64,000 nucleotides of DNA from Anaerolineales bacterium (lineage in GTDB: Bacteria; Chloroflexota; Anaerolineae; Anaerolineales; Villigracilaceae), in the NCBI GenBank assembly GCA_023382595.1, contig JAHDWB010000002.1, forward strand, positions 1 to 64,000, written 5' to 3'. Both the position numbers and the translations under genes were made by a program. Below the pieces are notes generated by a model, which saw only the letters and a program-made list of their open reading frames with translations, was not told the DNA's origin and ran no database searches. Shown here one piece after another: positions 16,978 to 26,892 of the stretch; positions within the stretch are counted from its first letter, which is position 1, and the number at the start of each line of letters is the position of its first letter.

Positions 16978-17048
16978 ACGTCATTCTGAATGAAGCGAAG
17001 AATCACATGTCTTTTCGCAGAGGCTCTTCGCCCCGCTCGGAGTGACAT
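16978..17048. repeat. REP-like palindromic repeat (family C)
   Basis: An imperfect inverted repeat opens with GTCATTCTGAATGAAGCGAA and closes with CGGAGTGACAT, with an inner CTTTTCGCAGAGG section. It fills the kinase-ahcY gap. The layout is like the GTCATTGCGAG elements elsewhere in the window. Confidence 0.6.
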
Positions 17049-17063
17049 CAACCAAAGAGTTAA

Positions 17064-18410
<1,347 letters not shown>

Positions 18411-18442
18411 TCGGTTCTGGTGAGCAGGTAATCTATAAAACG

Positions 18443-18482
18443 AACAGCCCCGCGGATGAAAGTCCGCGGGGCTGTTTTTTCG
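18443..18482. terminator. Terminator after ahcY
   Basis: A 14-bp stem (AACAGCCCCGCGGA / TCCGCGGGGCTGTT) is followed by a T-run. It separates convergent ahcY and the lipoprotein gene at 18505. Confidence 0.9.
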
Positions 18483-18504
18483 CTAGTCTGAATTTCAACC
18501 GTGT

Positions 18505-19293
18505 TTAAGGGCAGGAGAAGGTGATTTCCACTTTTGTGGATTTGCCGCCACTGTTGAAAGCTTCCACGCCCATAGTAATCGGCTGTCCGCCAGTGACAAG
18601 CAAGGGCGGAATAGGATGAGATATTACATTAGCAGCAGTAGTCCCGCTCAGGTTGGCTCCAATATAGACGTTAAAGCCAGTCTCGTCGTTGGAATTATCC
18701 TGCCAGGTGATATTCCCACCAGCATAGTAGAAGCCTGGAGGAGCGCCATTGGTGGTGCATGCCTTGTTTGCACTTAGGTTGGAAGGCGCGGCGGGAGGAT
18801 TGGGAGTAGACGTAGCTGTCGGCGTCAGCGATGGCGTGGGTGTCGGCGGGGTTGGGTATTCCGGCAGGTTGGCGGTATTCCCGCTGACAGTTGCAAACTG
18901 CCCCCACAGCCAGCAGGTGCCGCCGCCCGGCGTGCGGATGATCCAATAGCCGGTGGAGGTGCTCTTGCCGACCACTTCCGCGCTCTGCCCGACGTTCAAA
19001 CCGCCGATCAGGTCGTATTGGGTGCTGGGTCCCGTGCGGCAGTTCGTGTTCGTGCTGACCGTTACAGTCGGGACGGATGGTGTGGGCGTGGACTCCGGCC
19101 CGGCGGTGAATGCCGGTGTGGCGGTATCCAGCGGCAGGGATGGCGTTGCGGTCTCCTGCGGCTGAGCCAGCGCGGTGACGGTCAACGCAAGGTCTGGAGT
19201 CGGGGTCAGGTCTTCGCCGCTGGGCAGGTTGCAGGCGGAAAGCGCAGCAACCAACAGCAGGGATAGCAATAGATTGAATTTTCTTTGATACAT
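18505..19293 (-). CDS. Lipoprotein with SH3-like and Fn3-like domains
   Basis: A 262-aa lipoprotein: signal peptide with LSAC lipobox (Cys 21), a Thr/Pro-rich linker (about 25-75), an SH3b-like domain (about 78-135; NCRTGPSTQYDLIGGL and TCWLWGQFA), a second Pro/Thr linker and a C-terminal beta-rich domain resembling fibronectin type III (ITWQDNSNDETGFNVYIG). It probably binds the cell wall or surface polymers. The Shine-Dalgarno sequence AAAAGGAGAG supports the start. No operon partner is evident. Confidence 0.85.
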   Translation of the reverse strand: MYQRKFNLLLSLLLVAALSACNLPSGEDLTPTPDLALTVTALAQPQETATPSLPLDTATPAFTAGPESTPTPSVPTVTVSTNTNCRTGPSTQYDLIGGLNVGQSAEVVGKSTSTGYWIIRTPGGGTCWLWGQFATVSGNTANLPEYPTPPTPTPSLTPTATSTPNPPAAPSNLSANKACTTNGAPPGFYYAGGNITWQDNSNDETGFNVYIGANLSGTTAANVISHPIPPLLVTGGQPITMGVEAFNSGGKSTKVEITFSCP

Positions 19294-19397
19294 TTCTCTC
19301 TCCTTTTGAAACGATTATGACATAACTTGATGGGAGGTCAAGCGGACGGGTGTGCGATATTGGTACTATTGACCGAAGGCGGCATCCGCACAGATTC

Positions 19398-19577
19398 TCA
19401 ATTCATGGAAACGGAAATGAAAAGAATGACCATCATGTAGAACAGCCAAAAGATGATCAACGCGATCCCGGTTGTGATGATGGCAGCCTTCAATCCCCTT
19501 GTCTTATAGAGCGCCGCAAAAAATACGACTCCCAAAACAAGAAATGCAAGCAATGCAAATAGTATGCTGAACGACAT
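19398..19577 (-). CDS. Small membrane protein, 59 aa
   Basis: A short gene with a strong Shine-Dalgarno sequence (AAGGAG, 5 nt before the ATG at 19577). The product has two hydrophobic segments (residues 2-22 and 33-57) joined by a basic loop, YKTRGLK. No family is recognised. It lies 49 bp downstream of rsmA on the same strand and may be the last gene of that transcript. Codon use is normal for the region. Confidence 0.7.
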   Translation of the reverse strand: MSFSILFALLAFLVLGVVFFAALYKTRGLKAAIITTGIALIIFWLFYMMVILFISVSMN

Positions 19578-19626
19578 GAATTCTCCTTAAATCGGTTGGT
19601 ACAACGCCGGTATTGTCTCCGAATTT

Positions 19627-20466
19627 CTATCGTTCGAACGCCGTGCAGACCGCTCCCCACTCATCCATGGACAACGTCTCGGCGCGGCGCATCGGGTCAA
19701 TGCCAGCGGAAACAAGCAGGAACTCGGCTTCCGCTGTGGAGATGTGAAGCCCCGAAGAGAGCGAATTCCGCAGGGTTTTGCGCTTTTGAGAAAAGCCCGC
19801 TTTGATCAATTTGAAGAAGGTATCCAGCATTCCGGTTGGGATGTGCGGCTGATCGTATATGTCTATGCGCAGGATAGCGGAATCCACTTTGGGGGCGGGA
19901 TGAAAGGCTCCGGCGGGAATCTTCGCCGCGATTCGGGGCTGACCGTATACCTGCACGCTCAACGCAAGCAGACTCAAGTCCCCGGGCTGGGCGCAGATGC
20001 GTTCCGCCACCTCCTTCTGGATGGTCAGCACAACGCGGCGCGGCTTGGGGTCGCTTTCGAGCAAATGGCGGATGATCGCAGAGGTGATGTTGTACGGGAT
20101 GTTCGCCGCGACAATGTAATCCGGCTGATCCACGAGTTCGGCGATGGATAATTTCAGGATGTCACCGTGTACCACACGCACGTTCGGATACGGGGCGAGA
20201 ACTGCCTGAAGCGGGGAAAGCAGGTCCGGGTCCAGTTCGACCGCTGTCACATTGCGGGCAGAGACAGCCAGATGGCGCGTCAAACTTCCGAGCCCGGGAC
20301 CGATCTCCAGTACACAGTCATCTTCCAGGATCTCGGCGGTTTTAGCGATCTTCTCCAGCGCGGATTCATCCTGCAAAAAGTTTTGACCCAGGCGTTTATC
20401 GGCGCGCAGACCGTAGCGTTTGAGCACGGCGGCGGCATTGAGCGGAGGGATGGCTGGTTTGTTCAT
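19627..20466 (-). CDS. rsmA: 16S rRNA dimethyladenosine transferase
   Basis: A 279-aa KsgA/RsmA that dimethylates two adjacent adenines near the 3' end of 16S rRNA. The N-terminal LRADKRLGQNFLQDESAL, the SAM-binding VLEIGPGLGSLTRHLA, the catalytic AANIPYNITSAIIRHLL and the C-terminal FSQKRKTLRNSLSS are all diagnostic. The start overlaps the stop of the LCP gene by 4 bp, so the two are translationally coupled. Confidence 0.97.
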   Translation of the reverse strand: MNKPAIPPLNAAAVLKRYGLRADKRLGQNFLQDESALEKIAKTAEILEDDCVLEIGPGLGSLTRHLAVSARNVTAVELDPDLLSPLQAVLAPYPNVRVVHGDILKLSIAELVDQPDYIVAANIPYNITSAIIRHLLESDPKPRRVVLTIQKEVAERICAQPGDLSLLALSVQVYGQPRIAAKIPAGAFHPAPKVDSAILRIDIYDQPHIPTGMLDTFFKLIKAGFSQKRKTLRNSLSSGLHISTAEAEFLLVSAGIDPMRRAETLSMDEWGAVCTAFER

Positions 20467-21581
20467 TCGCAGATCGAGACGGTGCTTTCTTCTTCGGAGG
20501 AAGTCGTTGTGCTAATGGTCGAGGGCCATGTGCCGTTTTGGAAACGCGCGGAGTAGTCACGCAGGACGCCGAAGTCGGCTTCAAGGACATAGATGCGTTT
20601 ATTGAAGACCGGGTCGAAAACGCGTCCCTGTTTGAAAACATCCTGCGGGAAACTGGCAAACGCGATATTTTGAAGCGGCATTTGCGTGCCGAGACACGCC
20701 AGTTGACCGAGCTGTTCCGGCGTGAAATCGGTGCGGATATTGTCTTTGAACGATTCGATCAATTTCGGAATCTGCGTCACCACCATGGGGCTGGTGAGTT
20801 TTTTCTGCAGGGCGCATACCACCATGTTCTGGTTGTTCGTGCGCTCAAAAGCTCCGCCGCTGCGGTTGCGCACCACCTTCAAGGTTTGATCTCCGTCCAG
20901 GGTGTGAAACCCGATGGGCAGTCCGGTATTCCTTGCGGTCTGCCGGTCCGGGATGTTGAGTTCCACCCCGCCCACGGCGTTGACGATGTTGACGAAGGTC
21001 CGCATGTTGACGGTGACGTAATGGTCGATCTTGATGCCGAAGTTGATGTTGAGCGTCAGCGCGAGCAGGCCGGAGCCGCCGCTGGGATCGTCCCAGTATT
21101 TGAAGCCGGGTTGACCATACAGAAATGCCTGATTGATTTTTTCATGATCCTGCCCGTTGAGGTTGTCGGCAATGTGCGGAATTTCCACCCACAGATCGCG
21201 CGGAAACTCCAATACAGTGACCTTGGGAGTCACGAAATCCACGCGCAGGATGCGGATGGCATCCGCCAGCCCATAGGTGTAATTATCGCCGCGTGTGTCC
21301 GCGCCGATGACGAGAATGTTCATCACATTCGGTCCGCCGCATTTGGCGGCAGGCGTGTTGGTGGCGAAGGAAATGGTCGGCGCAAGTGTGACCTGTCCGA
21401 CCGGGGATGGAGCGGGCGAAGCTGTCCAAGTGGGCGGCAACGTCTGTGCGGGCAGGACTGGTCCGAGCGGCTGACTGGCAAAAGCGCGATAGGTTTGCGC
21501 GGCGTTAATGCCGATGATCACCACCATCGACACGGCGATGACGGACAAGATGGCAATGATGGTTTTTTGTGGACGCGTCAT
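20463..21581 (-). CDS. LytR-CpsA-Psr family glycopolymer ligase
   Basis: A 372-aa LCP protein that would attach wall glycopolymers to peptidoglycan. The start at 21581 is chosen because it gives a short basic N-terminus and one membrane helix (about 8-28), and because it overlaps the upstream gene by 4 bp. A Pro/Thr linker precedes the LCP domain (from about 85: NILVIGADTRGD, then TVLEFPRDLWVEIP with the conserved Arg, and VVRNRSGGAFERTNNQ). It is the middle gene of a 3D-domain protein, LCP and rsmA run. Confidence 0.92.
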   Translation of the reverse strand: MTRPQKTIIAILSVIAVSMVVIIGINAAQTYRAFASQPLGPVLPAQTLPPTWTASPAPSPVGQVTLAPTISFATNTPAAKCGGPNVMNILVIGADTRGDNYTYGLADAIRILRVDFVTPKVTVLEFPRDLWVEIPHIADNLNGQDHEKINQAFLYGQPGFKYWDDPSGGSGLLALTLNINFGIKIDHYVTVNMRTFVNIVNAVGGVELNIPDRQTARNTGLPIGFHTLDGDQTLKVVRNRSGGAFERTNNQNMVVCALQKKLTSPMVVTQIPKLIESFKDNIRTDFTPEQLGQLACLGTQMPLQNIAFASFPQDVFKQGRVFDPVFNKRIYVLEADFGVLRDYSARFQNGTWPSTISTTTSSEEESTVSICE

Positions 21582-22795
21582 CGCAGGAAGCTCGGGATCA
21601 CAGGTGGGGCGGGCGCGAGGAAATACACCGTCACCCAGCCGGAGAGTCCGCCGATATTGTCGTCGTTGTAGCCGAGGTCGATCCATTTGGTGCGCGGAAC
21701 TCCCAGCGCGGTTTCGATGATCGGTCCGCCGCCGGTATCGCCGATGGTGGCAAGCCCGTAACCGGGAATGTACACGCGTAAACCCGCCAATTGCGGATAA
21801 ATGGAATAATCCACCGCCACGATGCCAAACCCGGCGCGCGCGCCGCTCGCTGTGCGGTAGGAACATCCGCCCGTGCCGATATTGCAGGGCGAATACCACG
21901 TGGCGTACATTTCCGTCACATACCAGTATTCATGCGGAGACCCGCCGCCGACCGGCGAAAGCACGATCTTCAAGCCGCGTCCTACGATTTGCGTTTGCGG
22001 TTCGCTCAGCATCGTTTCCTGTTCCACTTCACGGTTTGCCTCAGTGCCGTTCTCGTAGCGGATGCGCGTGCGTACCATTGCCACACCCTCCACGCCGGGC
22101 TGGATGATCTCGTCCTGTCCGAACGGCAGGTCGGGCGCTTCCCGGGTTTCAGTCTCGAAGGGGATGGCTTCCAACTCGACCCGGATGGATTCGGTGACTC
22201 TTGTCACCTGGATCTGACCATCCGCGGGCGGCGCTTCATGCTCTGCGGGACGGCTGGTATCCAACCCTACGAGCGGAATCCCCGCCTCTGCCAGCGCCTC
22301 CCCCACCGTCCCTGCGGCGGAGCGGATATGAATCACCTCGCCGCCGGTCGCGACGAACAGGTCACGGGCGGGAGTCAAACTCACGGTCATGGGACCAAGG
22401 ATCGGCGAGTCGGGAGACGGAAGAATGTCATCATGGATGCCGAGCGGGAACCCGGCGTCGGTCAGTGCCTCTCCCACCGTCAACGCGGAGGTTCGGATTT
22501 CCTGCCCGCCATCCGATGTAACCAGCGTGAGCGTCACCGCGCGGCGCAGTTGCAGTTGAATGGTTCCGCCTTCCGCGATGGCATCCTCCAACGTGTGCGG
22601 AATACCGTTGACGAAAACGCGGTCATCCATGCTCGGCGCAATGCCAGCCTGCGTCAGAATCACCAGCGGTACGCGCTCGCTGGAATTCAAATTGATGATT
22701 TTTTCGCCATCAAGGATGGTGATGGATTTGCTGACCGGCTGGCACGCGGCTAGTGTAAGAAACAGCGCGAACGCCAGCCATCGAAGATGTTTCAT
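21578..22795 (-). CDS. YabE-like lipoprotein: DUF348, G5 and 3D domains
   Basis: A 405-aa lipoprotein (lipobox LAAC, Cys 18). It has tandem DUF348 ubiquitin-like repeats (about 25-185), a G5-like segment (about 195-270), and a C-terminal 3D domain (about 290-395) with GIVAVDYSIYPQLAGLRVYI and IGDTGGGPI holding conserved acidic residues. This is the layout of Firmicutes YabE and Rpf-like stationary-phase factors that act on peptidoglycan. In Bacillus yabE also lies just upstream of ksgA/rsmA. A TATAAT box 7 nt before the ATG suggests a leaderless transcript for the whole run. Confidence 0.9.
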   Translation of the reverse strand: MKHLRWLAFALFLTLAACQPVSKSITILDGEKIINLNSSERVPLVILTQAGIAPSMDDRVFVNGIPHTLEDAIAEGGTIQLQLRRAVTLTLVTSDGGQEIRTSALTVGEALTDAGFPLGIHDDILPSPDSPILGPMTVSLTPARDLFVATGGEVIHIRSAAGTVGEALAEAGIPLVGLDTSRPAEHEAPPADGQIQVTRVTESIRVELEAIPFETETREAPDLPFGQDEIIQPGVEGVAMVRTRIRYENGTEANREVEQETMLSEPQTQIVGRGLKIVLSPVGGGSPHEYWYVTEMYATWYSPCNIGTGGCSYRTASGARAGFGIVAVDYSIYPQLAGLRVYIPGYGLATIGDTGGGPIIETALGVPRTKWIDLGYNDDNIGGLSGWVTVYFLAPAPPVIPSFLR

Positions 22796-22802
22796 GGATG
22801 TA

Positions 22803-22808
22803 ATTATA
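22803..22808 (-). promoter_or_regulatory. -10 element, leaderless promoter of yabE-like/LCP/rsmA run
   Basis: TATAAT on the minus strand ends 7 nt before the ATG at 22795. Confidence 0.5.
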
Positions 22809-22886
22809 TACTACGGACACCTTTGGGAAATTGAAAAAGTGGAACAATCCTCCATGTAATGGACGCGGTCAATGCTGGTGTGTTCC

Positions 22887-23174
22887 TTATGTTAGACGGC
22901 AGCACAAACATCCCGGCTGACTGGGCGGCGATCCGAACTGGATTGCTTGGTTAATATCAAGCGGACTGAAGCCTGTCTTTTCCGACATGGTTTCCTTCTG
23001 AAGCCAAGTTTCCCCGATCAATCCCAATGTCTCCCTGCCCACAACCCACCAGGCAGCATATTCCTCGTTCATGAAAACTTCAGTGTTCGGAGGGCGGGAG
23101 ACATTGTATGCGGCTTCCATCGCGGCGGCGTAACCTATGCCGTCCATGCGGATCGGCAGGGTGAAGATAATATT
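22887..23174 (-). pseudogene. In-frame coding remnant after lipoprotein stop codon
   Basis: Directly after the TGA of the lipoprotein gene, the same frame stays open for 95 codons with ordinary codon use. The sequence reads like globular protein (for example MEAAYNVSRPPNTEVF and EEYAAWWVVGRETLGLIGE) and ends with a Cys-rich tail (GCLCCRLT). Neither possible internal ATG (23147, 23117) has a Shine-Dalgarno sequence. It could be the former C-terminus of the upstream lipoprotein, a degraded neighbour, a sequencing error, or read-through product. No family is recognised. Confidence 0.4.
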
Positions 23175-24302
23175 TCAGGGAACTGTTACTATAAAGATTG
23201 TTTCATCAGTATATGGCTCAAAATCAGACTCGCCATCATTAATGTCCTGCGTAAGTTTGAACTCTTGGGAAACCGTATACGTGCCAGATACCCAATTATC
23301 GATCACAATCGTCATCCAAACACATTCCCACCCTTCATCATTAGTAAAATATGTGTAATCAATATTGCTTGAAGGCACGATCTTGTCTTCAAGCTTGTAG
23401 GTAACTTGAATAAATGCAAGATTGCCTTGCAAGATATCTTGATTTGTTGCGCACCATGCATAACCAACCCTGACAGGACCTCGTTCGGTCAATGTAATGG
23501 GGATTGGTTGAAGGTTGTCGATAAAATCATTTAATTCATCTTCAGTATATTGTGTCCTTGCAATCCCGAAAATACCTCTGTAATTTTTGCCGCTTTCCAA
23601 TAATTTTCGGGCTTCTGATGCGCTTAGAACCATCGGCGCGAGCAATGGTGACGGGCTGGTGTGAGTGTCCCCAAAGGTTATCGTAATTTCTCCTCGTTTT
23701 TTTGCGGAGTCATCATCCAGGCTTTCCTGATATGTGTAGATTAAATCGAGAGTTGCGGGCTTCTGATCTTCCGGGATTTCGAAGACCAACACTCCCTCCG
23801 CCCCTTTTATGAATTCGTAAGAACTTGTGATATTAGTTGGATCGCTGAATCTAATGCCTTTAAACGTTCCATACACAAGAGTGTAATTTTGCCCTTTGTC
23901 ATCGTGCAATATGGACTTTTCTTTCTCGAATCCGACAAGGTTGGTTATATGCGTTCCTACTATTCGGGTGACTGCTATGTGAATGCTCACGTAAGTATCG
24001 CGGTCGCCCGCGTTTGGCAGCTTGTATTCGTCAGGCAGAGTTTTTGTGAATTCGATTTCGGATACAGAAATTCCGAGCCTGCCGTCAAACCGGTCGTCTG
24101 GTGCACTTGGCGTGTTTGTCAATGTTGGCGGGATCTTTGTGGGTGTGGTTGTTGGTGATACAGGTGTTGGAATTAAAGTTGGAGTATCAACAGATTGGGC
24201 AGGCTCAGGTGTTGGCTCCGGGCTGGAGAATAAACCGCATGCGAGTAAAACCAGTGCCGCCAAGAGCATGGCTATTGCTTTTAGTGGTTTTTTGTGAAAC
24301 AT
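23175..24302 (-). CDS. Lipoprotein, array member 1
   Basis: A 375-aa lipoprotein. The start at 24302 (Shine-Dalgarno GAGGAG) gives the signal peptide ending LLACGLF, lipid Cys at about 22. A Pro/Thr linker (about 25-65) leads to a DUF4352-like beta-rich region (about 70-210, with the INLVGFEKE-like immunoglobulin-type strand pattern), then a second unrecognised domain (about 220-375). The N-terminal export module is shared with four other genes in the array. The gene ends at a TGA beyond which the frame remains open. Confidence 0.75.
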   Translation of the reverse strand: MFHKKPLKAIAMLLAALVLLACGLFSSPEPTPEPAQSVDTPTLIPTPVSPTTTPTKIPPTLTNTPSAPDDRFDGRLGISVSEIEFTKTLPDEYKLPNAGDRDTYVSIHIAVTRIVGTHITNLVGFEKEKSILHDDKGQNYTLVYGTFKGIRFSDPTNITSSYEFIKGAEGVLVFEIPEDQKPATLDLIYTYQESLDDDSAKKRGEITITFGDTHTSPSPLLAPMVLSASEARKLLESGKNYRGIFGIARTQYTEDELNDFIDNLQPIPITLTERGPVRVGYAWCATNQDILQGNLAFIQVTYKLEDKIVPSSNIDYTYFTNDEGWECVWMTIVIDNWVSGTYTVSQEFKLTQDINDGESDFEPYTDETIFIVTVP

Positions 24303-24433
24303 GGTGTATGCTCCTCTTGTGTTCTTGATGCAGGTGTCTCCATGCACAGGCGCGCAGTTTGCTCAACCTGTCCGTCTCAGCGGGAGTGCTGTTGGATCAA
24401 TTATTATCAATCTGCCCCACACTTTTTCAATTT

Positions 24434-24796
24434 TTATTTTGTACAGGTGTGTTCGACGTCTCCGTACACATTTCCTTTGATAGAGATGTGATAGTCTGTG
24501 ATATCGCCGTCCTCGTACGTGACTGTGTAGTTGATATTGTAGGAATTACCAGTTTGGGGGAATTCCACAGATGATCCTCCGGCATTGATGGTGACCTTGT
24601 TTGGGATTCCTGACAAACCGGATGGAGTCAGTTCGTGCATGTTGCGATATTTTGTTTCCTCCGCCGGTAGGTCGATTACCACATTAATGCTCCCACCGCT
24701 GACATATACATCACACGTCGGTGGCTTCACCTCCCCCGAGCAGCTCGCAGTAGTTATTGCAATTATGACAACAAGCATCACAAAGCGGATTTTCAT
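24434..24796 (-). CDS. Small lipoprotein, 120 aa
   Basis: A small lipoprotein (lipobox TASC, Cys 19) with a Shine-Dalgarno sequence AAAGGA. The mature part is beta-strand rich (NVVIDLPAEETKYRN; YNINYTVTYEDGDITDY) with two cysteines. It does not share the LLACG-type N-terminus of its neighbours. The function is unknown. Confidence 0.65.
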   Translation of the reverse strand: MKIRFVMLVVIIAITTASCSGEVKPPTCDVYVSGGSINVVIDLPAEETKYRNMHELTPSGLSGIPNKVTINAGGSSVEFPQTGNSYNINYTVTYEDGDITDYHISIKGNVYGDVEHTCTK

Positions 24797-24846
24797 GAGT
24801 ATTTCCTTTCAAGTTTTGTTATTTATGATGAAATAAATTATCCGGC

Positions 24847-25671
24847 TCAGGGCACTTCTAGTTTCGTGATGTTCCAAACTTTGAAATTTGAGAACGCTAT
24901 AGCTTCCGCGCCAGCCCCTAAATAAAACTGAGGCGCACTACCTCTATATAACCGATAACGATCATCTTCGTAATAGACCAGTGGCTTATCCTCCACATAT
25001 ATGGCGATGCGACCACCTTTCACAATCAGACGAAAAAGAAAGGCGGGGCGTAATGTTATCTCTCCTTCAAATTGTTGCCCCACGCAATAGGAAAAAAACG
25101 TCCCAGAATTAGCCGTATTATTCCTGAACCTAATGCCACAAGATACAATATTATTACCGCTAAAATCGCCCATGCCATTACTAAATTCAATTCCATACCC
25201 ATGGTCTGTAGTTTGTCTTGTCGGTCGTATATTTACTTCAACAACATAATCATAAAATTTGATCGAATGATTTTGGACTGTAACGCCGGTGAGAAGCATT
25301 TCCCCATTTTTTAAGGACTTCTTCCAGTTTACAGTCACATCACGGTGTGAGATTTCCCACGCATCTGTATCCCAGCCAAAATTATCTTCCAAGTCAGGCG
25401 GGCGGCTGGAAATTTCCGCAAGGATCGGTTCGGCAAAATCCGTCACCCATTCCGGGGCGGGTGTAGTGGTGATGGTGGCGCGGGGCGAGGGAGGCTGCAG
25501 GGTTGCTGTCGGCGGCGGGAGTCGTGTTGGCGTCTCCGTTGGCGGCGCAGCGGTATCCGTCGGTTGGATGGGTGCGGGCGTGGGATTCGGGACAGTGAAC
25601 AAGCCACATGCGAGCAGAATCAAAACGGCCATGAAAGGGCACGCCATCTGCAAACGGCTTTTGTAAGGCAT
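24847..25671 (-). CDS. Lipoprotein with lectin-like domain, array member 2
   Basis: A 274-aa lipoprotein with a signal peptide ending LLACGLF and a long Thr/Pro linker (about 28-72). The C-terminal part (about 90-270) reads like a concanavalin A-type jelly-roll (VEVNIRPTRQTTDHGYGIEF; FRLIVKGGRIAIYVEDKPLV; YLGAGAEAIAFSNFKVWNI). This resembles domains that bind carbohydrates on the surface. The Shine-Dalgarno sequence AAGGAG supports the start. Confidence 0.75.
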   Translation of the reverse strand: MPYKSRLQMACPFMAVLILLACGLFTVPNPTPAPIQPTDTAAPPTETPTRLPPPTATLQPPSPRATITTTPAPEWVTDFAEPILAEISSRPPDLEDNFGWDTDAWEISHRDVTVNWKKSLKNGEMLLTGVTVQNHSIKFYDYVVEVNIRPTRQTTDHGYGIEFSNGMGDFSGNNIVSCGIRFRNNTANSGTFFSYCVGQQFEGEITLRPAFLFRLIVKGGRIAIYVEDKPLVYYEDDRYRLYRGSAPQFYLGAGAEAIAFSNFKVWNITKLEVP

Positions 25672-25727
25672 TGCAAACGCTCCTTATATTTTTTCTAACT
25701 GCCGAAAATGATCATAGTTCGCAAGCA

Positions 25728-26288
25728 TCAAGGTTCGCGAAAAACATAGTCGCAAATTTTCCCTTCGTCGAACTTAAAAATTACCTCTGTGGACAATCCT
25801 CCTTTCAAGTAACAATCAAAGCCCGCTATCTGCCCGTCTCGAATACTCATGGTGCAGGATGCGTTTGGTCTGAGGAAAGTGCAGGTGACATCCCCGCCAG
25901 TGATATCCTCGCATTTAATATCCGCCAGACCGGGACTGGTGACACCGTGTCCGCCATCCGGTGTCTTTACCACTTCTATCCAGTCCCCCTTTGGATGTAT
26001 AGATTTCTCCCCCAGCAGTTTTTGCGCCAGCCGCCCTTGTTGACTTTCGCAAACATACTCGTCCGCAAGTTCAAGATTATTATCGTTAAGGGCAGTTAAG
26101 AATTTTTCGCAAACCACCGCCCCCATAATGGGAGTTGGGGTTGGAGTTGGCGCAATCGTAGGGATGAGGGTCGCTGTCGGCGGGATGGGCGTGGGTGTCA
26201 GTTCCATCTCAGGGAATAAACCGCACGCGAGTAAAACCATGACCGTCAGGAAAAGGCAAGTTGTTCTTGGACGCTTTTTGCCAGACAT
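25728..26288 (-). CDS. Lipoprotein, array member 3
   Basis: A 186-aa lipoprotein with a signal peptide ending LLACGLF and a Pro/Thr linker. The mature part contains EKFLTALNDNNLELADEYV, typical of small NTF2/DUF4878-like lipoproteins, with paired cysteines (CEDITGGDVTC). A strong Shine-Dalgarno sequence is present (AAGGAG). The function is unknown. Confidence 0.75.
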   Translation of the reverse strand: MSGKKRPRTTCLFLTVMVLLACGLFPEMELTPTPIPPTATLIPTIAPTPTPTPIMGAVVCEKFLTALNDNNLELADEYVCESQQGRLAQKLLGEKSIHPKGDWIEVVKTPDGGHGVTSPGLADIKCEDITGGDVTCTFLRPNASCTMSIRDGQIAGFDCYLKGGLSTEVIFKFDEGKICDYVFREP

Positions 26289-26371
26289 CGTATATTCTCC
26301 TTGGCGCGTACGCGCCAGTCCACGTTGTGCTATGTCTCCAATGACCAGCCGCGCAAACGACTGAAGCAGAC

Positions 26372-26857
26372 TCAGATAAAGACAGCCGTAATGTTGCCAC
26401 TGTCAACTTGGTTTGTTTTTTTACACACAGGACAACGCACCGTGGTTGTATTCTGGTATCGTATGCCGTCCAACCAGTGATTTGCGCAGGAACCGCATTC
26501 GATTTTCACAATGAAATTATCGTTGAACTTTTTCGCAGCCATCTCCAACCCAGAATTGCTCCACGACAATGGGATGATCTGCCCCGTGCAATCTGCGGAT
26601 CCGCCGCTGAGCTGCCAGGGAAGCAATCTTTCAAGATACAGCCCCTGGATATCCATTCCCCAATTCCCTTCGGGCGTTTCAACCACGATATAGTAAAACT
26701 GCCTGTCAACTTGTTTCGTGAGCAGGAATTGACGAGCGGATTCTGCATCCCGGCCTTGATACAACTCATAAGTATTCTTCCCATGTTGTTCCTTCCGAAG
26801 AAACTTTGGCGTCTGGATTTTCGCAGGATTTCCAAAAATCTTGCTTATGATACTCAT
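26372..26857 (-). CDS. Cytoplasmic protein with C-terminal zinc ribbon
   Basis: A 161-aa protein without a signal peptide, embedded in the lipoprotein array. The N-terminal part (about 1-110) is unrecognised. The C-terminal part has a zinc-ribbon pattern, CGSC then CPVC 22 residues later (VRCPVCKKTNQVDSG). The Shine-Dalgarno sequence AAAGGAG supports the start. It may bind nucleic acid or act as an assembly factor, but nothing in the sequence settles this. Confidence 0.65.
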   Translation of the reverse strand: MSIISKIFGNPAKIQTPKFLRKEQHGKNTYELYQGRDAESARQFLLTKQVDRQFYYIVVETPEGNWGMDIQGLYLERLLPWQLSGGSADCTGQIIPLSWSNSGLEMAAKKFNDNFIVKIECGSCANHWLDGIRYQNTTTVRCPVCKKTNQVDSGNITAVFI

Positions 26858-26892
26858 GGTGTCATCTCCTTTTGTAGAGCGTGAAAACTATC

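Noticed and set aside
23175-23177. TGA read as selenocysteine in the lipoprotein frame
   Set aside because: No SECIS-like hairpin is evident after the codon, the region carries no Sec machinery, and exported lipoproteins of this kind are not known selenoproteins.
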